From contig FCOD02000011.1 of assembly GCA_001544655.2 (NCBI GenBank), positions 1 through 64,000 of the forward strand: DNA of 64,000 bases, read 5' to 3'. The first letter of the stretch is position 1, and the number at the start of each line of letters is the position of its first letter. This document shows, in pieces, positions 63,873 to 64,000 of the stretch. Under the pieces are notes generated by a model. That model was not told the origin of the DNA and did no database searches. It saw only the letters and a list, made by a program, of their open reading frames with translations. Both the position numbers and the translations under genes were made by a program. This DNA comes from Caballeronia turbans (GTDB lineage: Bacteria; Pseudomonadota; Gammaproteobacteria; Burkholderiales; Burkholderiaceae).

Positions 63873-64000
63873 TTATCCTTTGAGCGAGAGCGGCAGGCCC
63901 GCGACCATCAGCGTCGCGCGCGCGCTCGCGGCGGCGACGCGCTGATTCAGACGGCCGAGTTCATCGACGTAAAGACGCGTGACCGAGCCGAGCGGCACCA
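63873..64000 (-). CDS. cobU: Adenosylcobinamide kinase/guanylyltransferase, C-terminal end only
   Basis: The frame from the right edge reads VPLGSVTRLYVDELGRLNQR and ends TLMVAGLPLSLKG at the stop 63873-63875. This matches the C terminus of CobU/CobP, which phosphorylates and then guanylylates adenosylcobinamide before CobS. Only about 42 codons are visible; the start lies beyond the window. Five bp before cbiB. Confidence 0.82.
   Translation of the reverse strand, partial: VPLGSVTRLYVDELGRLNQRVAAASARATLMVAGLPLSLKG

Noticed and set aside
1-64000. CRISPR arrays, integrases, phage genes, replication origin
   Set aside because: No regularly spaced repeats, Cas, integrase, phage structural or dnaA/parAB genes were seen apart from the IS fragment at the left edge.

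Overview
The window is a chromosomal segment of a GC-rich betaproteobacterium, most likely a member of Burkholderiaceae close to Paraburkholderia or Caballeronia. The inference rests on protein similarity recalled from that group, strong GC bias at third codon positions, and gene order (ribF-ileS-lspA-coaBC, livKHMGF, cysI-DUF934-cysH-cysD-cysN-cobA, pepA-holC with divergent lptFG, 6S RNA beside zapA). No CRISPR array, prophage, origin or intact large mobile element was seen; this is mainly a housekeeping region.

Layout. 1-555: end of an IS3-family insertion sequence running off the left edge. 591-7742 (minus): dut, a luciferase-like oxidoreductase, coaBC, lspA, ileS, ribF. 7893-12658 (plus): purN, an rRNA-methyltransferase-like gene, an MscS channel and a fatty-acid desaturase. 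12778-16372: nadA-nadC converging on nadB, which together make nicotinate mononucleotide from aspartate. 16560-17977 (minus): rpmG, rpmB, radC. 18182-19602: fkpB-ispH. 20000-25099: a complete branched-chain amino acid ABC importer, livKHMGF. 25145-28056 (minus): a GNAT acetyltransferase, argD and a ferredoxin-type reductase.

28142-34261 is less conserved: an atypical SDR enzyme, a 58-residue membrane protein, a pseudouridine synthase, a TIGR03118-like lipoprotein, an unusual zinc-ribbon/membrane/low-complexity protein, three orphan small ORFs, and tRNA-Leu(CAA). 34375-42906 is a sulfur block: an orphan periplasmic binding protein, cysB, and the assimilatory sulfate reduction operon cysI-DUF934-cysH-cysD-cysN-cobA. 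CobA and the convergent CbiX supply siroheme to CysI. 43389-48206: lptG-lptF divergent from pepA-holC and a DUF2486-like gene. 48284-53261: ilvD, a divergent LysR regulator, lgt, a SIMPL-domain protein and an EVE-domain protein. 53330-54299: 6S RNA with zapA and a ZapB-like gene.

54534-64000 is a cobalamin uptake and assembly locus. A sigma-70-like promoter leads into a cobalamin riboswitch, then btuB-btuC-btuD-cobT-cobS-cobC on the plus strand. It converges on cobU(partial)-cbiB-cobD-btuF on the minus strand. The genes cover outer-membrane and inner-membrane transport, aminopropanol-phosphate formation, cobinamide activation, lower-ligand activation and the final joining. No corrin-ring genes are in view.

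No clearly new multi-gene system was found. The best leads are the orphan ORF cluster at the 3' side of tRNA-Leu, the zinc-ribbon membrane protein, a 27-codon ORF with a very strong ribosome site inside a terminator, and tandem dyads upstream of the liv operon.
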